NCBI GenBank assembly: GCA_963781805.1
Contig: CAWAHF010000004.1
Location: 5,890,001-5,954,000 of the forward strand
Length of the DNA stretch: 64,000 nucleotides
Source: JAFGPL01 sp963781805
GTDB taxonomy: Bacteria; Bacteroidota; Bacteroidia; Bacteroidales; UBA10428
Direction: 5' to 3'
This document shows, piece by piece, positions 1 to 9,598 of this stretch. Position 1 is the stretch's first letter. Every line of letters starts with the position of its first letter. The translations under genes and the position numbers were made by a program. The notes beneath the pieces were generated by a model, which saw nothing but the letters and a program-made list of their open reading frames with translations, searched no databases and was not told the DNA's origin.

Positions 1-865
1 CAGCGCATTTTTTATTCAGTCCGTCTTTAAATGTGGCTACCACTTCTTTGTTCCATTCGTTTGCCCTTGTGTAGTAATATGCCAAAAACTCCAGCAGAAC
101 GGGTTGAGAAATTAAATGTAAATTGAAATCCTGGTAAATAATATCGGGTTTATAAAAGTCAATAATTTCTTTATGCTTAGCTAACCAAAAGGCTTCGTTT
201 TTTTCTTTTCCCTGCTGACCGAATAGCATTTGAAGTTTGGGATCGTCTGTTTTTGGAACATCTGAATAATACCCGGTAATATTAAATGCATGATGCATAG
301 ATAGGAATATTCTCATATTTTTTTTGCGGATAGCATCAGTAAGCAGCTCAACCAAATCAAGTTTCGGACCCATATCTTTTGCATTCCATGGGTTCACCTT
401 GCTTGCCCACATAGAAAATCCGTCGTGGTGTTCTGCCACAGGGCCACAGAACTTTGCCCCGGCATCAGCAAATAACTGTGCCCATTCATCAGGGTCGAAG
501 TTTCCTCCCTCCGACTTTAGTTTAGGCGCAAACTGTACAAAATTGCCTTTCTTGTCCTTTGCCCCGGTAATAAAATTATTGTATGGCCACACGGTTGGGT
601 CGCCATAAACCTCTATGTGGTGAAGATTCTCGGCAGACCCTTTGATGTACATACTTCGTGGATACCATTCGTTAGCAAAGGCAGGTACAGAGTATACTCC
701 CCAGTGGAAATATATACCAAACTTGGCGTCTTTGAACCATTCAGGAACAGGATTAACCTTTTCCAATGATTCGAAAGTAGGTTGAAAAATCTGCTTCGGA
801 ACCTTATTTGATGTGCATCCAACCATTCCTGAAAGGAACAGAATGAAAATAATTTTATGTTTCAT
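1..865 (-). CDS. alpha-L-fucosidase, GH29 (3' end outside window)
   Basis: A partial gene of 288 codons; the C-terminus lies beyond base 1. I translated it by hand from the ATG at 865. It begins with a lipoprotein signal (lipobox-like GMVGC), so the enzyme is probably anchored in the envelope. The GH29 barrel signatures follow: a WFKDAKFGIYFHWG block, then AEHHDGFSMW, then the segment PDIIYQDF, whose Asp (about residue 246) sits where GH29 enzymes carry the nucleophile. Family members remove terminal alpha-L-fucose, for example from fucosylated xyloglucan side chains. It is the last gene of the CAZyme cluster inside the window, 227 bases after the GH43 gene. Family call is secure; substrate is inferred. 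Confidence 0.9.
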   Translation of the reverse strand, partial: MKHKIIFILFLSGMVGCTSNKVPKQIFQPTFESLEKVNPVPEWFKDAKFGIYFHWGVYSVPAFANEWYPRSMYIKGSAENLHHIEVYGDPTVWPYNNFITGAKDKKGNFVQFAPKLKSEGGNFDPDEWAQLFADAGAKFCGPVAEHHDGFSMWASKVNPWNAKDMGPKLDLVELLTDAIRKKNMRIFLSMHHAFNITGYYSDVPKTDDPKLQMLFGQQGKEKNEAFWLAKHKEIIDFYKPDIIYQDFNLHLISQPVLLEFLAYYYTRANEWNKEVVATFKDGLNKKCA

Positions 866-1092
866 AGCTAACTTATTAAATTATATTGTTAGAATTATTG
901 AATTTATTTTTTGTTTTGATATACTTTGAAAACCACTTCAATTTTGTTCGGCGCTAACCCCAATCCTCTTAATTCATGCATGCGCTATACTGCGCTCTCA
1001 TATTTTTTGTTGCCAGACAATTCATTTTTTAATTTTATTTCGTTAATACGTTATTTTTAAAACAATAATTTTGATTGACAATCTAATTTGAT

Positions 1093-2220
1093 TTAATATT
1101 CAATCACTTGCTCTGTCCATGTTGGCCCTTTTATGTAAAACCTTCCGTTCTTATAGTATACTGGTTCGTATCCCATCTGAGGCGTTAACTCCCATGATTT
1201 AAAGGTTTGGCTATAAGGGTAGGGTCTTTTTTCATACATCATGTAATGACAAGAGCTCCATAGTTGACCGTCTGGTCCCTCGAATAAGGCATTATGTCCT
1301 GTTTCGCAATAAGGATCTTCGCTGTCCTGGAATTTTAAATGGTCATAACCGCCACTTATTGCAAGTTCAGGTCGATAACCTTTTTTACGTGTGCCAAAAA
1401 TAGGTTCACGCGATACCAGTTCCCATGGGCCGAGCGGTGTCTTAGATTTTAAAAGGCCAATCTCGTATCCACGGGTCCATGATGAAAAAAACATAAAATA
1501 AGTATCATCTCTTTTAACAACAAATGGAGCTTCAATGCCACCAACCATCCATTCGGTATAGCCAGGCTCTTTTTTATCGAGAAATTTTTGAATGGGGGTA
1601 GTAAGTTTGCCTGAAGTTAAGTCAATTTTAGCCTGAAAAAGGCCGTTGCCACTGCAATAAAAATAAACCTGCCCGTCTTCGTCTTCAAAAAGTGTTGCAT
1701 CATTGTTGTACTGGGGAGTTAAAGGCCCATTAACCAGCGTATAAGGTCCGGTAACCTTATCCGACGAAAACAACCAGACACTGTGTGTATTCATTCCTTT
1801 TGGATCTTCTTTTGTTACTTTCCCGCTGTTTATAGTAAGCCAGAATTTATTTTGAATAAAATGAATTTCAGGAGCCCAAAACCGGCCGTTATAAGGGCAA
1901 TCGGCTGATAGTTTGCTGGCGTCGATAATCCAGGAATGTTGTTTCCAGTGAATTAAATCATCCGAAACCAACAGACGGACACCAGGATTTGGGCCTGTCC
2001 ATATAGGATTGGATGTTCCGGTACAATACCATTTTTCTCCAACTTTAATGATACAATAATCACGCATCGAGATAGATGTATCCCTTGTAATTGGATTGGT
2101 ATAACAGAAAATATGTGTAGCCGCATTTACATTAGATGTTACGCTATCGGCAGTTCCCTGCGCGAAGCAGGCAGAGGAGAAAAAAAATATATTCCAGAAA
2201 AAAAATAATTTATTATACAT
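1093..2220 (-). CDS. glycoside hydrolase family 43-like beta-propeller enzyme, secreted
   Basis: A 375-residue protein with a signal peptide (cleavage after about residue 20, CFAQ). The rest is a single five-bladed beta-propeller of the GH43/GH32 clan type. Candidate catalytic residues are Asp54 (MRDYCI, base), Asp174 (NNDATLF, pKa modulator) and Glu230 (GGIEAPF, acid). The clan-typical WAPE and GPDGQLW elements are also present. GH43 enzymes remove arabinose or xylose from hemicelluloses, but the subfamily cannot be set by eye. It lies 27 bases downstream of the GH42 gene on the same strand, so the two are probably cotranscribed. Confidence 0.8.
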   Translation of the reverse strand: MYNKLFFFWNIFFFSSACFAQGTADSVTSNVNAATHIFCYTNPITRDTSISMRDYCIIKVGEKWYCTGTSNPIWTGPNPGVRLLVSDDLIHWKQHSWIIDASKLSADCPYNGRFWAPEIHFIQNKFWLTINSGKVTKEDPKGMNTHSVWLFSSDKVTGPYTLVNGPLTPQYNNDATLFEDEDGQVYFYCSGNGLFQAKIDLTSGKLTTPIQKFLDKKEPGYTEWMVGGIEAPFVVKRDDTYFMFFSSWTRGYEIGLLKSKTPLGPWELVSREPIFGTRKKGYRPELAISGGYDHLKFQDSEDPYCETGHNALFEGPDGQLWSSCHYMMYEKRPYPYSQTFKSWELTPQMGYEPVYYKNGRFYIKGPTWTEQVIEY

Positions 2221-2247
2221 TTTCTTTTCATTTAAATTAATAACTGC

Positions 2248-4293
2248 TCATTTTATTTCAATAAATTCCGGTTCGTAAGGAGCAATTGTAAAATTGCCGT
2301 TATAAGCTTTATCAAAAAGGATACTATAAGATTTCCTGTGCATATTTATTTCTTTTTGTTCACCGCTTACATTCATATATAAAAAATGGGTATTGTCGAT
2401 CTGTCTTGCCATGACACCATCAGGCACTTCGGGTCCTTTTTTCATTCCCAGTTCGGCTATGAGCTCATCCAGCAACGGATTAAGTATATCAACTTTTGCA
2501 GGAAGACCAACATAGATTGCCCTTCCCTTACCATATTTGTTTGAGGTCATAATCGGATAGTCTTTATCCAGACTTGTTAAATTAGCAATAATTTCAGTCT
2601 CTTTCGGTTCAATAATATCGAATCTGGAGGATTCTGTATCAATGGTTTTCCCTTTATAATTGATTTCTATTTTTTTCCCATTAAACGACTTTCGGGAAAT
2701 TTCATTAAGTGCTTCTGTCTCTTCGTAGCCTCCCACTCGTATGCCAAATACATCGCTTAACATACCCGGACGGGAAGTCGCAAAAACCTGTCCGGTTGTA
2801 TCAACAATGGCAGAATTGCTGGTCATAACAACCGTTCCTCCATTTTTCACAAAGTTGCGGATTTTTGTGCTCGTTACCTCATCCATTACTGCCACACCAG
2901 GTACAAAAAGTAATTTATAATTTAATGTACTTCTGCTAATTTCCACAATGCGGGCATCCATGTTTCGCCAATAAAATAAATCCCAACATGCCTGTAATTG
3001 GTTTTCATGTTGTTCTGGAAAGTACTTGCTTGCTATCTGGCTTGGAAATGAGAAAGCCAAACCAACTTCAGCCTGAAGTTTGTACGGAAAGAATTTTTCA
3101 ATTTTTTTAAATTCCGATGCAATTTTTTTGTATTCATCATATTTACGGTTTGGTATGCCATCCCAATCAATCATACCTTCCAGGTACTGTTCTTCGCCTG
3201 CCCACATACTTTGCCAGGTCCATCCGCATACCATCTGGTTGCCATACATTAATGAAGCATAGGCCGATTTTCGGATCGAATTTGGAACTGCTGTCATGGT
3301 TGTAAATTCGTTGCACCAGAATGGATTTGTGCTTTCAAATTGAATTCGGGAAATTCCAAATAAGGCATTCATCACACCCCAATTGGTTGTTAATGAAGGT
3401 CCAGGATAAAAACCGCAGCCTTCACGGGTCATTTTACCAGAATAAGCAATTGGAGAATAATCAAAGTACTTCATTTGGCTGTAATACCATGCATTTGTAT
3501 TTACTAATGCATTAGGGGCATTGATATTTACCTTATCAATGACTTTAAAAAGAAGCTGATTGATTTCATCCGAAACAAATCGCCGGAAATCTAACATACG
3601 TTCAGGTACATCAGTAGTATGAGTTGCTACTGGAAATCCTATTTCATCCCACTGGTTAATTTTTCTTGACCAGCGTTGACCGGCCCAGGCATTATTCAGT
3701 TTAGCAATTGTTCCATATTTGTTCTGTAGCCATAAAATAAATCTTTTCCGTGCTGTGTCGGAGTATGAAATCCGTCCATCACCAGATTCGTTGTCAATAC
3801 CAAAAGCCAAAAGTGCCGGATGTTTTCCATAATGTTTTGTTAGCGAATCTGCATAACGTAATGCATATTTCTGATAATTCGGATCGCCAATGTCATCCAT
3901 ATAACGATGATTGGGATACTGTACATCACCGTTTTCGTCAACAATGTTAATTGAAGGATATTTATGGTGAAGCCAAAGAGGTGCCGGCCGGATAGCTATA
4001 TCTAAAATCACCTTAATTCCGGCTTCATTCATCATATCCATCACTTTATCAAACCATTCAAAATCAAATTTACCCTCCGAAGGCTCATAGCTGTCCCAGG
4101 CCAAATGTCCCATACGTACAATATTGAATCCGGCTGCTTTCATAAGCTGAATATCACTTTTTATTTTCTCCGGATTTTTATCGTCATGTGGATGATAATT
4201 GGCACCAATGTATAGTATTTGTGAATATCCGGTTATAACACTAAGTAGAAAAACCTGCAGAGTGACAAATAAATAATTGAGTTTTAGTTTCAT
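2248..4293 (-). CDS. beta-galactosidase, GH42
   Basis: A 681-residue secreted GH42-type enzyme. After the signal peptide comes the typical start of the barrel (IGANYHPHD, then VRMGHLAWDSYEPSEG). The acid/base is probably Glu169 in FGIDNES and the nucleophile Glu329 in FWCNEF. The barrel ends near residue 400 and is followed by the GATase-like trimerisation domain (about 405-620, beginning EVGLAFSF) and a short C-terminal beta domain. Length fits the family. GH42 enzymes release terminal beta-galactose, and in this cluster the likely source is galactosylated side chains of xyloglucan or pectic galactan (inference). It is packed 25 bases from the DUF5060 gene. Confidence 0.9.
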   Translation of the reverse strand: MKLKLNYLFVTLQVFLLSVITGYSQILYIGANYHPHDDKNPEKIKSDIQLMKAAGFNIVRMGHLAWDSYEPSEGKFDFEWFDKVMDMMNEAGIKVILDIAIRPAPLWLHHKYPSINIVDENGDVQYPNHRYMDDIGDPNYQKYALRYADSLTKHYGKHPALLAFGIDNESGDGRISYSDTARKRFILWLQNKYGTIAKLNNAWAGQRWSRKINQWDEIGFPVATHTTDVPERMLDFRRFVSDEINQLLFKVIDKVNINAPNALVNTNAWYYSQMKYFDYSPIAYSGKMTREGCGFYPGPSLTTNWGVMNALFGISRIQFESTNPFWCNEFTTMTAVPNSIRKSAYASLMYGNQMVCGWTWQSMWAGEEQYLEGMIDWDGIPNRKYDEYKKIASEFKKIEKFFPYKLQAEVGLAFSFPSQIASKYFPEQHENQLQACWDLFYWRNMDARIVEISRSTLNYKLLFVPGVAVMDEVTSTKIRNFVKNGGTVVMTSNSAIVDTTGQVFATSRPGMLSDVFGIRVGGYEETEALNEISRKSFNGKKIEINYKGKTIDTESSRFDIIEPKETEIIANLTSLDKDYPIMTSNKYGKGRAIYVGLPAKVDILNPLLDELIAELGMKKGPEVPDGVMARQIDNTHFLYMNVSGEQKEINMHRKSYSILFDKAYNGNFTIAPYEPEFIEIK

Positions 4294-4318
4294 TTTTTGT
4301 CTTATTAAATTTATCTAT

Positions 4319-5848
4319 TTAATTCTGTTTTATAATTCTCACTGCCATATAGGGTTTTGAAGGCAATTCGATTAAACTGTGTCCTGAAAATTTTTTTTCA
4401 ATGGGTGTGATGGTCATATTCCATGTATCAATGATCTCAACATTATACAATGCGTCTTCAGGAAGATCAATCACGATGCTCCGGGGTTGTGCATCATTCA
4501 AATAGCCCAGATAGTATTCGTGTTCAATGCCAATGCAAGAGAAAGGCATCCATGTAAATAAAGGAATTGGTTTTAAGTAAGGTGGGGCAGCTTCGATAAT
4601 CTTTCGAAGAAACTTTATCCTTTCGGGACTTTCGCCTCTCAAAACACCTCCTTTAGACCACCATAAAATATCGGCCGATTCGTTTGGAAATTTAACCGGA
4701 TTTTCAGTGACATAGGTTTCTCCATGCCCAACATATCCTCCGTTTGTAAAGCCTCTCCAGAATTTTTCAGTCAATGATTGAGCCGTTAAATTGCCCCACG
4801 ACCAGGGTATATTACCTTCGTACCGGCATTCGTCAAACACAACAGGCTTTTTGTATTTTTTCCTGTATTCTTTTGCCCTGTAAGTATCTTCACTTTGAAT
4901 ACTTGCATGCGTAATAGATGGATTTGTGTGATCGTAGAATTTAACTCCGTTATGAATTCCAATCAGATGATGGTATTTGTCTTTTTTTGCAAATTGCTCA
5001 ATGTAATAATCCCAATCGCTTAACTTTTTGGCCTCCATAAAATCCCATTCATTGGCCATGCTCCACCAAACATTTTTGAAAGCCGCAAACCGTGCAATGA
5101 TATAGTCGATATACATGTTTTCTGTAGCCCTGTCTAACGTGCTGAATCCCCATCTGTCGTATGGGTGGAAAACAATTAAATCGGCTTCAATCCCTAACGA
5201 ATCTAGCTGTCTGATTCTTTTTTCGATATTCCTGAAAAAAGCAGGGTTTAACCTGCTGAAATCCCAGTTTTTCAATGGAGTTCCTTCAAAAGGATAATAA
5301 AGTGGTTTGTTATTGTTCCAGTTATAACTTTTAGGGAATATGCACATACGCACTTTGTTAAAACAACTTTTTGATAAGGTTTCAAGTGTAAGCTCAGCCA
5401 GGCTATCGCCTTGATGAACCCAGGCATAACAGGTGGTTCCGAAAGAAAAGTGAGGGGTACCATCGGCATAGGCAAAATAGAAGGTGTCTTTCACCAATAC
5501 AGGCCCGTGATTATCTTTTTGAGCCGGAGTACAAATAAAACTTCCTTTTTTGTTATTCAGTTTTTTGACATTACTGGAAGTTATATACAACCATTTTCCC
5601 TCCTTTTGAGGCATGAACCGAATTTTGTAGAAATCTTCACCATCATAAAATCCCGGAACAGTAATGGTGTCGTTATCTTTAATAAACTGGCCTGAAAATT
5701 TAACGTCTTTAAATGGATTTCCATCGGAGGGTACCATAAGAGTTAACTCGAAAACTTTCCATTTTTCTACATTTGTCTGACCATTTAAGTAATTGGTATT
5801 AAAAAAAATTGAGATTAATACAGTCAGAACTAAGGATTTTCTTTTCAT
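4319..5848 (-). CDS. DUF5060 / DUF4038-like glycoside hydrolase, secreted
   Basis: A 509-residue exported protein. Residues about 28-110 look like the DUF5060 beta-sandwich (EKWKVFELTL, PGFYDGEDFYKIRFMP). A TIM barrel of the DUF4038/apiosidase-like type follows (about 120-430), and the C-terminal beta domain resembles DUF5605. Two glutamates sit where clan-A barrels have catalytic residues: Glu267 in SMANEWDF and Glu340 in VVFDECRYEG. Related proteins include GH140 apiosidases of pectin-degrading Bacteroides, but most of the superfamily is uncharacterised, so I do not assign a substrate. It lies between GH31 and GH42 genes with short gaps. Confidence 0.75.
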   Translation of the reverse strand: MKRKSLVLTVLISIFFNTNYLNGQTNVEKWKVFELTLMVPSDGNPFKDVKFSGQFIKDNDTITVPGFYDGEDFYKIRFMPQKEGKWLYITSSNVKKLNNKKGSFICTPAQKDNHGPVLVKDTFYFAYADGTPHFSFGTTCYAWVHQGDSLAELTLETLSKSCFNKVRMCIFPKSYNWNNNKPLYYPFEGTPLKNWDFSRLNPAFFRNIEKRIRQLDSLGIEADLIVFHPYDRWGFSTLDRATENMYIDYIIARFAAFKNVWWSMANEWDFMEAKKLSDWDYYIEQFAKKDKYHHLIGIHNGVKFYDHTNPSITHASIQSEDTYRAKEYRKKYKKPVVFDECRYEGNIPWSWGNLTAQSLTEKFWRGFTNGGYVGHGETYVTENPVKFPNESADILWWSKGGVLRGESPERIKFLRKIIEAAPPYLKPIPLFTWMPFSCIGIEHEYYLGYLNDAQPRSIVIDLPEDALYNVEIIDTWNMTITPIEKKFSGHSLIELPSKPYMAVRIIKQN

Positions 5849-5893
5849 TTCTGCTTTCTTATGAATGAATACAATATCTTTTATCTTTATTAA

Positions 5894-8512
5894 TCATTTT
5901 AGTTTAACTACTGCTTTTTTACCAGAGTAGTTTACCACTTTATCAGACTTTTCAGTTATAGTTAATCCCGTACCCTTATCCCTGGTTACAAGAACAATAT
6001 TAAATTTCTGTTCTGGAAGCATTCCCTTAAAAGAACCTTGTCGATCATTGATTGTCAATGTTTTTTTGATATCATTCCAGGTAAAGGTGATGGTTGAAAA
6101 AGCTCCAGTTTCGTAATTGTAGTTGTCCCCTTCGTCTTGATAGAGTGTAAACTCGCCATCAGAGCCCTCATAAATCCGAATTTCCAGTTTATCCCATTTC
6201 TCTTCAAAAGCGTATTGCTCTTTCGGGCCAATTGGAAGTATAGCGCCGGCTCTTACAAACAATGGTATTCGATCCAGAGGAGCTACTATGCTAATCTTCT
6301 TACCACCGTTATATTTTTTACCTGTCCAGAAGTCATACCAGCCGTTTGTTTTGGGCAGATAAACACTCCATTCATCCACTCCCGCTTCAGTTATTGGGGC
6401 AACCAGAATTGATTTACCGAACATATATTCAAAGGATTGTGAAATAGCCAGGGTATCTTCCCTGAAATCCATTACCAGGGGACGCATAATAGTCGAGCCA
6501 TTTTTGGTAACATCCCATGCATTTGAATATATATATGGAAGCAAACAATAGCGAAGATTGAGCATTTTACGCATAATGTCCTCCACAATTTGTCCATATT
6601 TCCATGGTTCGGTTTCGCTCATGAACCCATGAATTCGGAAAATCGGATTAAACGCGCCCCATTGGTACCAGCGGATAAGCAGTTCGTGGTAATTTTCATC
6701 GGTATATTGTGACTGGCCTGGTCTGAAGAAACCACCTATATCAGTTGTCCAATAAGGCATACCGGTAATTGAGTAATCCAAACCGGCAACAATCTGTCTT
6801 TTAAATGTCTCCCAATTTCCACCTATATCACCGGACCAGTTAATAATACCATAACGTTGCTGGCCCAGGAAAGCCGAACGGGTGAGGATACAAACACGCT
6901 TGTCTGATGAAGCTTCTCGCTGGCCTTCATAAACTGTCTGGCTAACCATTAAAGGATATGTCAACCGGTAAAAATCACCTGGACCGGCGTAAGTTATTAC
7001 CCCTTTCAATGCATCGTTTTCTGGCTCTACCGCGTCCATCCACCATGAATCGACGCCATAATCAAACATATTGGTTTTTAGGGTGTTCCAATATTCTTTT
7101 CGGGTCTCAGGGTTGAAATAATCCAACCATTTGGTATTGGGGATGAAAAGGTTTTTTGCCACATATTCTTTCCCAAGTTGCGAATTTTTATCAGGGTTCG
7201 ACCAGATTGAAATGTTAAAATGAGCGTTCAGATCATGTATTTTTTTGATAAAAACATCCGGATGGGCATAATTTATCGTATCGAATATTGGAACACCCCA
7301 GCCCCGATTTCCCCAGTATTGCCAATCCTGCACGATTACATCCATTGGAAGTTGTCTTTTCCTGAATTCTTCTACTGTTTCTACCAGTTGATTACCGGAA
7401 GAATAGCGTTCGCGACATTGCCAAAAACCATATGCCCATTGCGGAAACATTGGAGCATTTCCCGAAAGCATGCGATAGGTTGAAATTACACTATCTGCTG
7501 ATGGACCATAAAATACAACATAGTCCAGCAATTTCGCATTTGGCGAACAGAATGTAGTCACATTTTCATTCAGTCGCCATGATACTTCTGGATGATTACC
7601 GGATTTGCAAACCAATTGCAAAGTGTGTTCGCCGGCACCCAGTTTAATCAGAACACTCGCTGTAGGCGGCAGCCAGAAATTGCTGAAATCGATACAAGGT
7701 TTACCATCAATTGCTACATAATGGCGATTATCCAGGTCCCCTAAATCCAGAAATATTGAGTATTCTCCATCATCGGGAACAGTATACTTGCCAGTATAAA
7801 GAGACTGGGTTTGTGCTATTTTTTGGGTTCCAGATGTGGTTGTAACCTCAATCATCTGATTATTATCAGAAGCTGATTTTTCCTGCTTTTCGAGTGTTAC
7901 AAAATGATTATTTGGATTAAAATCGGTTAGTCCGTATTGATGCCATAGCAATCCATATCCCTTGTTTGAATAAATAAAAGGCAATGCAATTTGAGAATTT
8001 ACCTGGGTTAACCGACGAGTAACACCTTTTAAATTGTAATGCCCATCCTGGAACTGCCCAAGCCCAAAAATATATTCGCCGTGTGGCGATTCAAAGCTTT
8101 GACCTGCAACAAAACAGGGTTCGCCCATCACAGAATCAGATAATAACTTTCTTGTACCTGATATTTCTTTCAGAAATATTTTCCCTGAATTATTTAAATA
8201 GGACAAACTACCGGTTTGTTTTTCAACTTCAACAGTTAAATCCTTTAGTTTAATTTCAAGCTTTAAAGGAGAATCCGAAACCTTAAATTCAGGCACATGC
8301 AAAGCCGAATTTATAATAAACTCAGGCAATTTTGGTACAATATCTTTGTAAAAACGCACCCTTACTGAATTATCTGTTAAAGGGCAGATACTCAGTATTC
8401 CATCCGAAAGTTTAATATCGACCTTTCGATTAAATGCTTTGAATCCTTTAACAATTTGTCCCTGGCAAAGGAAGGGAAAAAGAATGACTATTAATATAAA
8501 CTTGAACCTCAT
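5894..8512 (-). CDS. alpha-xylosidase-type GH31 with PA14-like insert
   Basis: An 872-residue secreted GH31 enzyme. The N-terminal beta domain reaches about residue 220. A PA14-like insert follows (about 230-320, DDGEYSIFLDLGDLDN, then LGAGEHTLQL), then the GH31 barrel from about 350. The nucleophile is Asp493 in WWMDAVEPE and the acid/base Asp562 in WSGDIGGNW. A PA14 insert before the barrel is known in alpha-xylosidases acting on xyloglucan oligosaccharides, which supports alpha-xylosidase over alpha-glucosidase (inference). The paralogue at 11645-14047 lacks the insert. The 139 bases upstream hold no gene and could carry a promoter. Confidence 0.88.
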   Translation of the reverse strand: MRFKFILIVILFPFLCQGQIVKGFKAFNRKVDIKLSDGILSICPLTDNSVRVRFYKDIVPKLPEFIINSALHVPEFKVSDSPLKLEIKLKDLTVEVEKQTGSLSYLNNSGKIFLKEISGTRKLLSDSVMGEPCFVAGQSFESPHGEYIFGLGQFQDGHYNLKGVTRRLTQVNSQIALPFIYSNKGYGLLWHQYGLTDFNPNNHFVTLEKQEKSASDNNQMIEVTTTSGTQKIAQTQSLYTGKYTVPDDGEYSIFLDLGDLDNRHYVAIDGKPCIDFSNFWLPPTASVLIKLGAGEHTLQLVCKSGNHPEVSWRLNENVTTFCSPNAKLLDYVVFYGPSADSVISTYRMLSGNAPMFPQWAYGFWQCRERYSSGNQLVETVEEFRKRQLPMDVIVQDWQYWGNRGWGVPIFDTINYAHPDVFIKKIHDLNAHFNISIWSNPDKNSQLGKEYVAKNLFIPNTKWLDYFNPETRKEYWNTLKTNMFDYGVDSWWMDAVEPENDALKGVITYAGPGDFYRLTYPLMVSQTVYEGQREASSDKRVCILTRSAFLGQQRYGIINWSGDIGGNWETFKRQIVAGLDYSITGMPYWTTDIGGFFRPGQSQYTDENYHELLIRWYQWGAFNPIFRIHGFMSETEPWKYGQIVEDIMRKMLNLRYCLLPYIYSNAWDVTKNGSTIMRPLVMDFREDTLAISQSFEYMFGKSILVAPITEAGVDEWSVYLPKTNGWYDFWTGKKYNGGKKISIVAPLDRIPLFVRAGAILPIGPKEQYAFEEKWDKLEIRIYEGSDGEFTLYQDEGDNYNYETGAFSTITFTWNDIKKTLTINDRQGSFKGMLPEQKFNIVLVTRDKGTGLTITEKSDKVVNYSGKKAVVKLK

Positions 8513-8651
8513 TTAAATAATTTCAGTAATCACGAATTGATTAAGTAACTAATATAAAACAACTTACGTCATAATTCCATTGTCAAATTAAGATACACAT
8601 TTCGAAAAATTTTGCAGCTGCTCATGCTTCAATTTAGAATTACATCTTGTT

Positions 8652-9572
8652 CTAAAATTCTTTTTTAACTATTTTATTGGCAAAATCAACAAGTTTTGAG
8701 CTTCCTACTGCAACCGGAATTTTTTTTGGAAGATTTCGCGCAAACCATTTAACTTCCCAGACTAAAGAATCTTTGGGATAAATTAAGCTGTAAGCCCCCT
8801 GGTTTTCCAGTTCAGTATACAGTTTTGTAGGTTCAGTGTATACTTCAATTTCGTTTTCGGCAGGAGCTGTTTTAGCCAATGGAATATCAGCAAATTTTTT
8901 AATAAACAAGATGTTATTTGCTGTTACATGGGCTAACCAACCTTTTCCGTCACAGAAAAACTTCTTTTTTGTGAACGATGGCATAGCAGTGCTTTGGTCG
9001 TACCAGACAATCCCTGATTTTTCGGAGGTATTGCCTACCATATCTCCGGTTACAGAACCTTCTCCTTTAGCAAAAAAAGTAATACCTGATGGTTCAACAC
9101 GAGTTATTTCCCATGGTGCCCAATTCATGTATTTGGTGCCTTCGTTTTTTATAATGTATTTAATACATATTGAAGACTCCTTCGAATTGGCTGAAAATAT
9201 TTTCAATATCCTTATACTGTCTGAAGTAATGTCACTTGCAAGTATTAGTTCGTTATTTGAAATAGTGGCAGCATATGGTTTAAGATCTAATACAGGGTTT
9301 GGAGGCCAGTTCCACACACTTTGCGGGCTGAGCCAAAATGTGGAACCTGATTGCAATAAATTTTTATCATTACGATGTATGATCTCTTCATTGTCGAGTT
9401 TGAATGAACAGATGCGTCCACCGATAGCCGTATCAATTTCAAAATAAACATTTGCAAAACAAAAAAAATATTTACCCGCCAAACCTTTAACAGGTGTTAT
9501 ATCTTGTGCTGAAAGGGAATAAATAAAAAAATGCATTATAATTAAAATGCATATACCGTTTTTTTTCTTCAT
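8652..9572 (-). CDS. DUF4380 family secreted protein
   Basis: A 306-residue protein with an N-terminal signal peptide ending near SLSAQ. The body matches the DUF4380 pattern: an EIDTAIGGRICSFKL start, a GSTFWLSPQSVWNWPP block around residues 75-90, MNWAPWEITR and YTELENQGAY. This family has a predicted aldose-1-epimerase-like beta-sandwich and often sits in polysaccharide utilisation loci, but no activity is established that I can name. Placement between GH31 and GH97 genes suggests a role in binding or converting released sugars (inference). A 203-residue frame on the opposite strand over 8836-9447 is an antisense shadow. Confidence 0.8.
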   Translation of the reverse strand: MKKKNGICILIIMHFFIYSLSAQDITPVKGLAGKYFFCFANVYFEIDTAIGGRICSFKLDNEEIIHRNDKNLLQSGSTFWLSPQSVWNWPPNPVLDLKPYAATISNNELILASDITSDSIRILKIFSANSKESSICIKYIIKNEGTKYMNWAPWEITRVEPSGITFFAKGEGSVTGDMVGNTSEKSGIVWYDQSTAMPSFTKKKFFCDGKGWLAHVTANNILFIKKFADIPLAKTAPAENEIEVYTEPTKLYTELENQGAYSLIYPKDSLVWEVKWFARNLPKKIPVAVGSSKLVDFANKIVKKEF

Positions 9573-9598
9573 TTTGTTTAATGGTTTATTAATGTAAA

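Noticed and set aside
8836..9447. 203-residue plus-strand ORF
   Set aside because: It lies wholly antisense to the DUF4380 gene, without motif or start signal.
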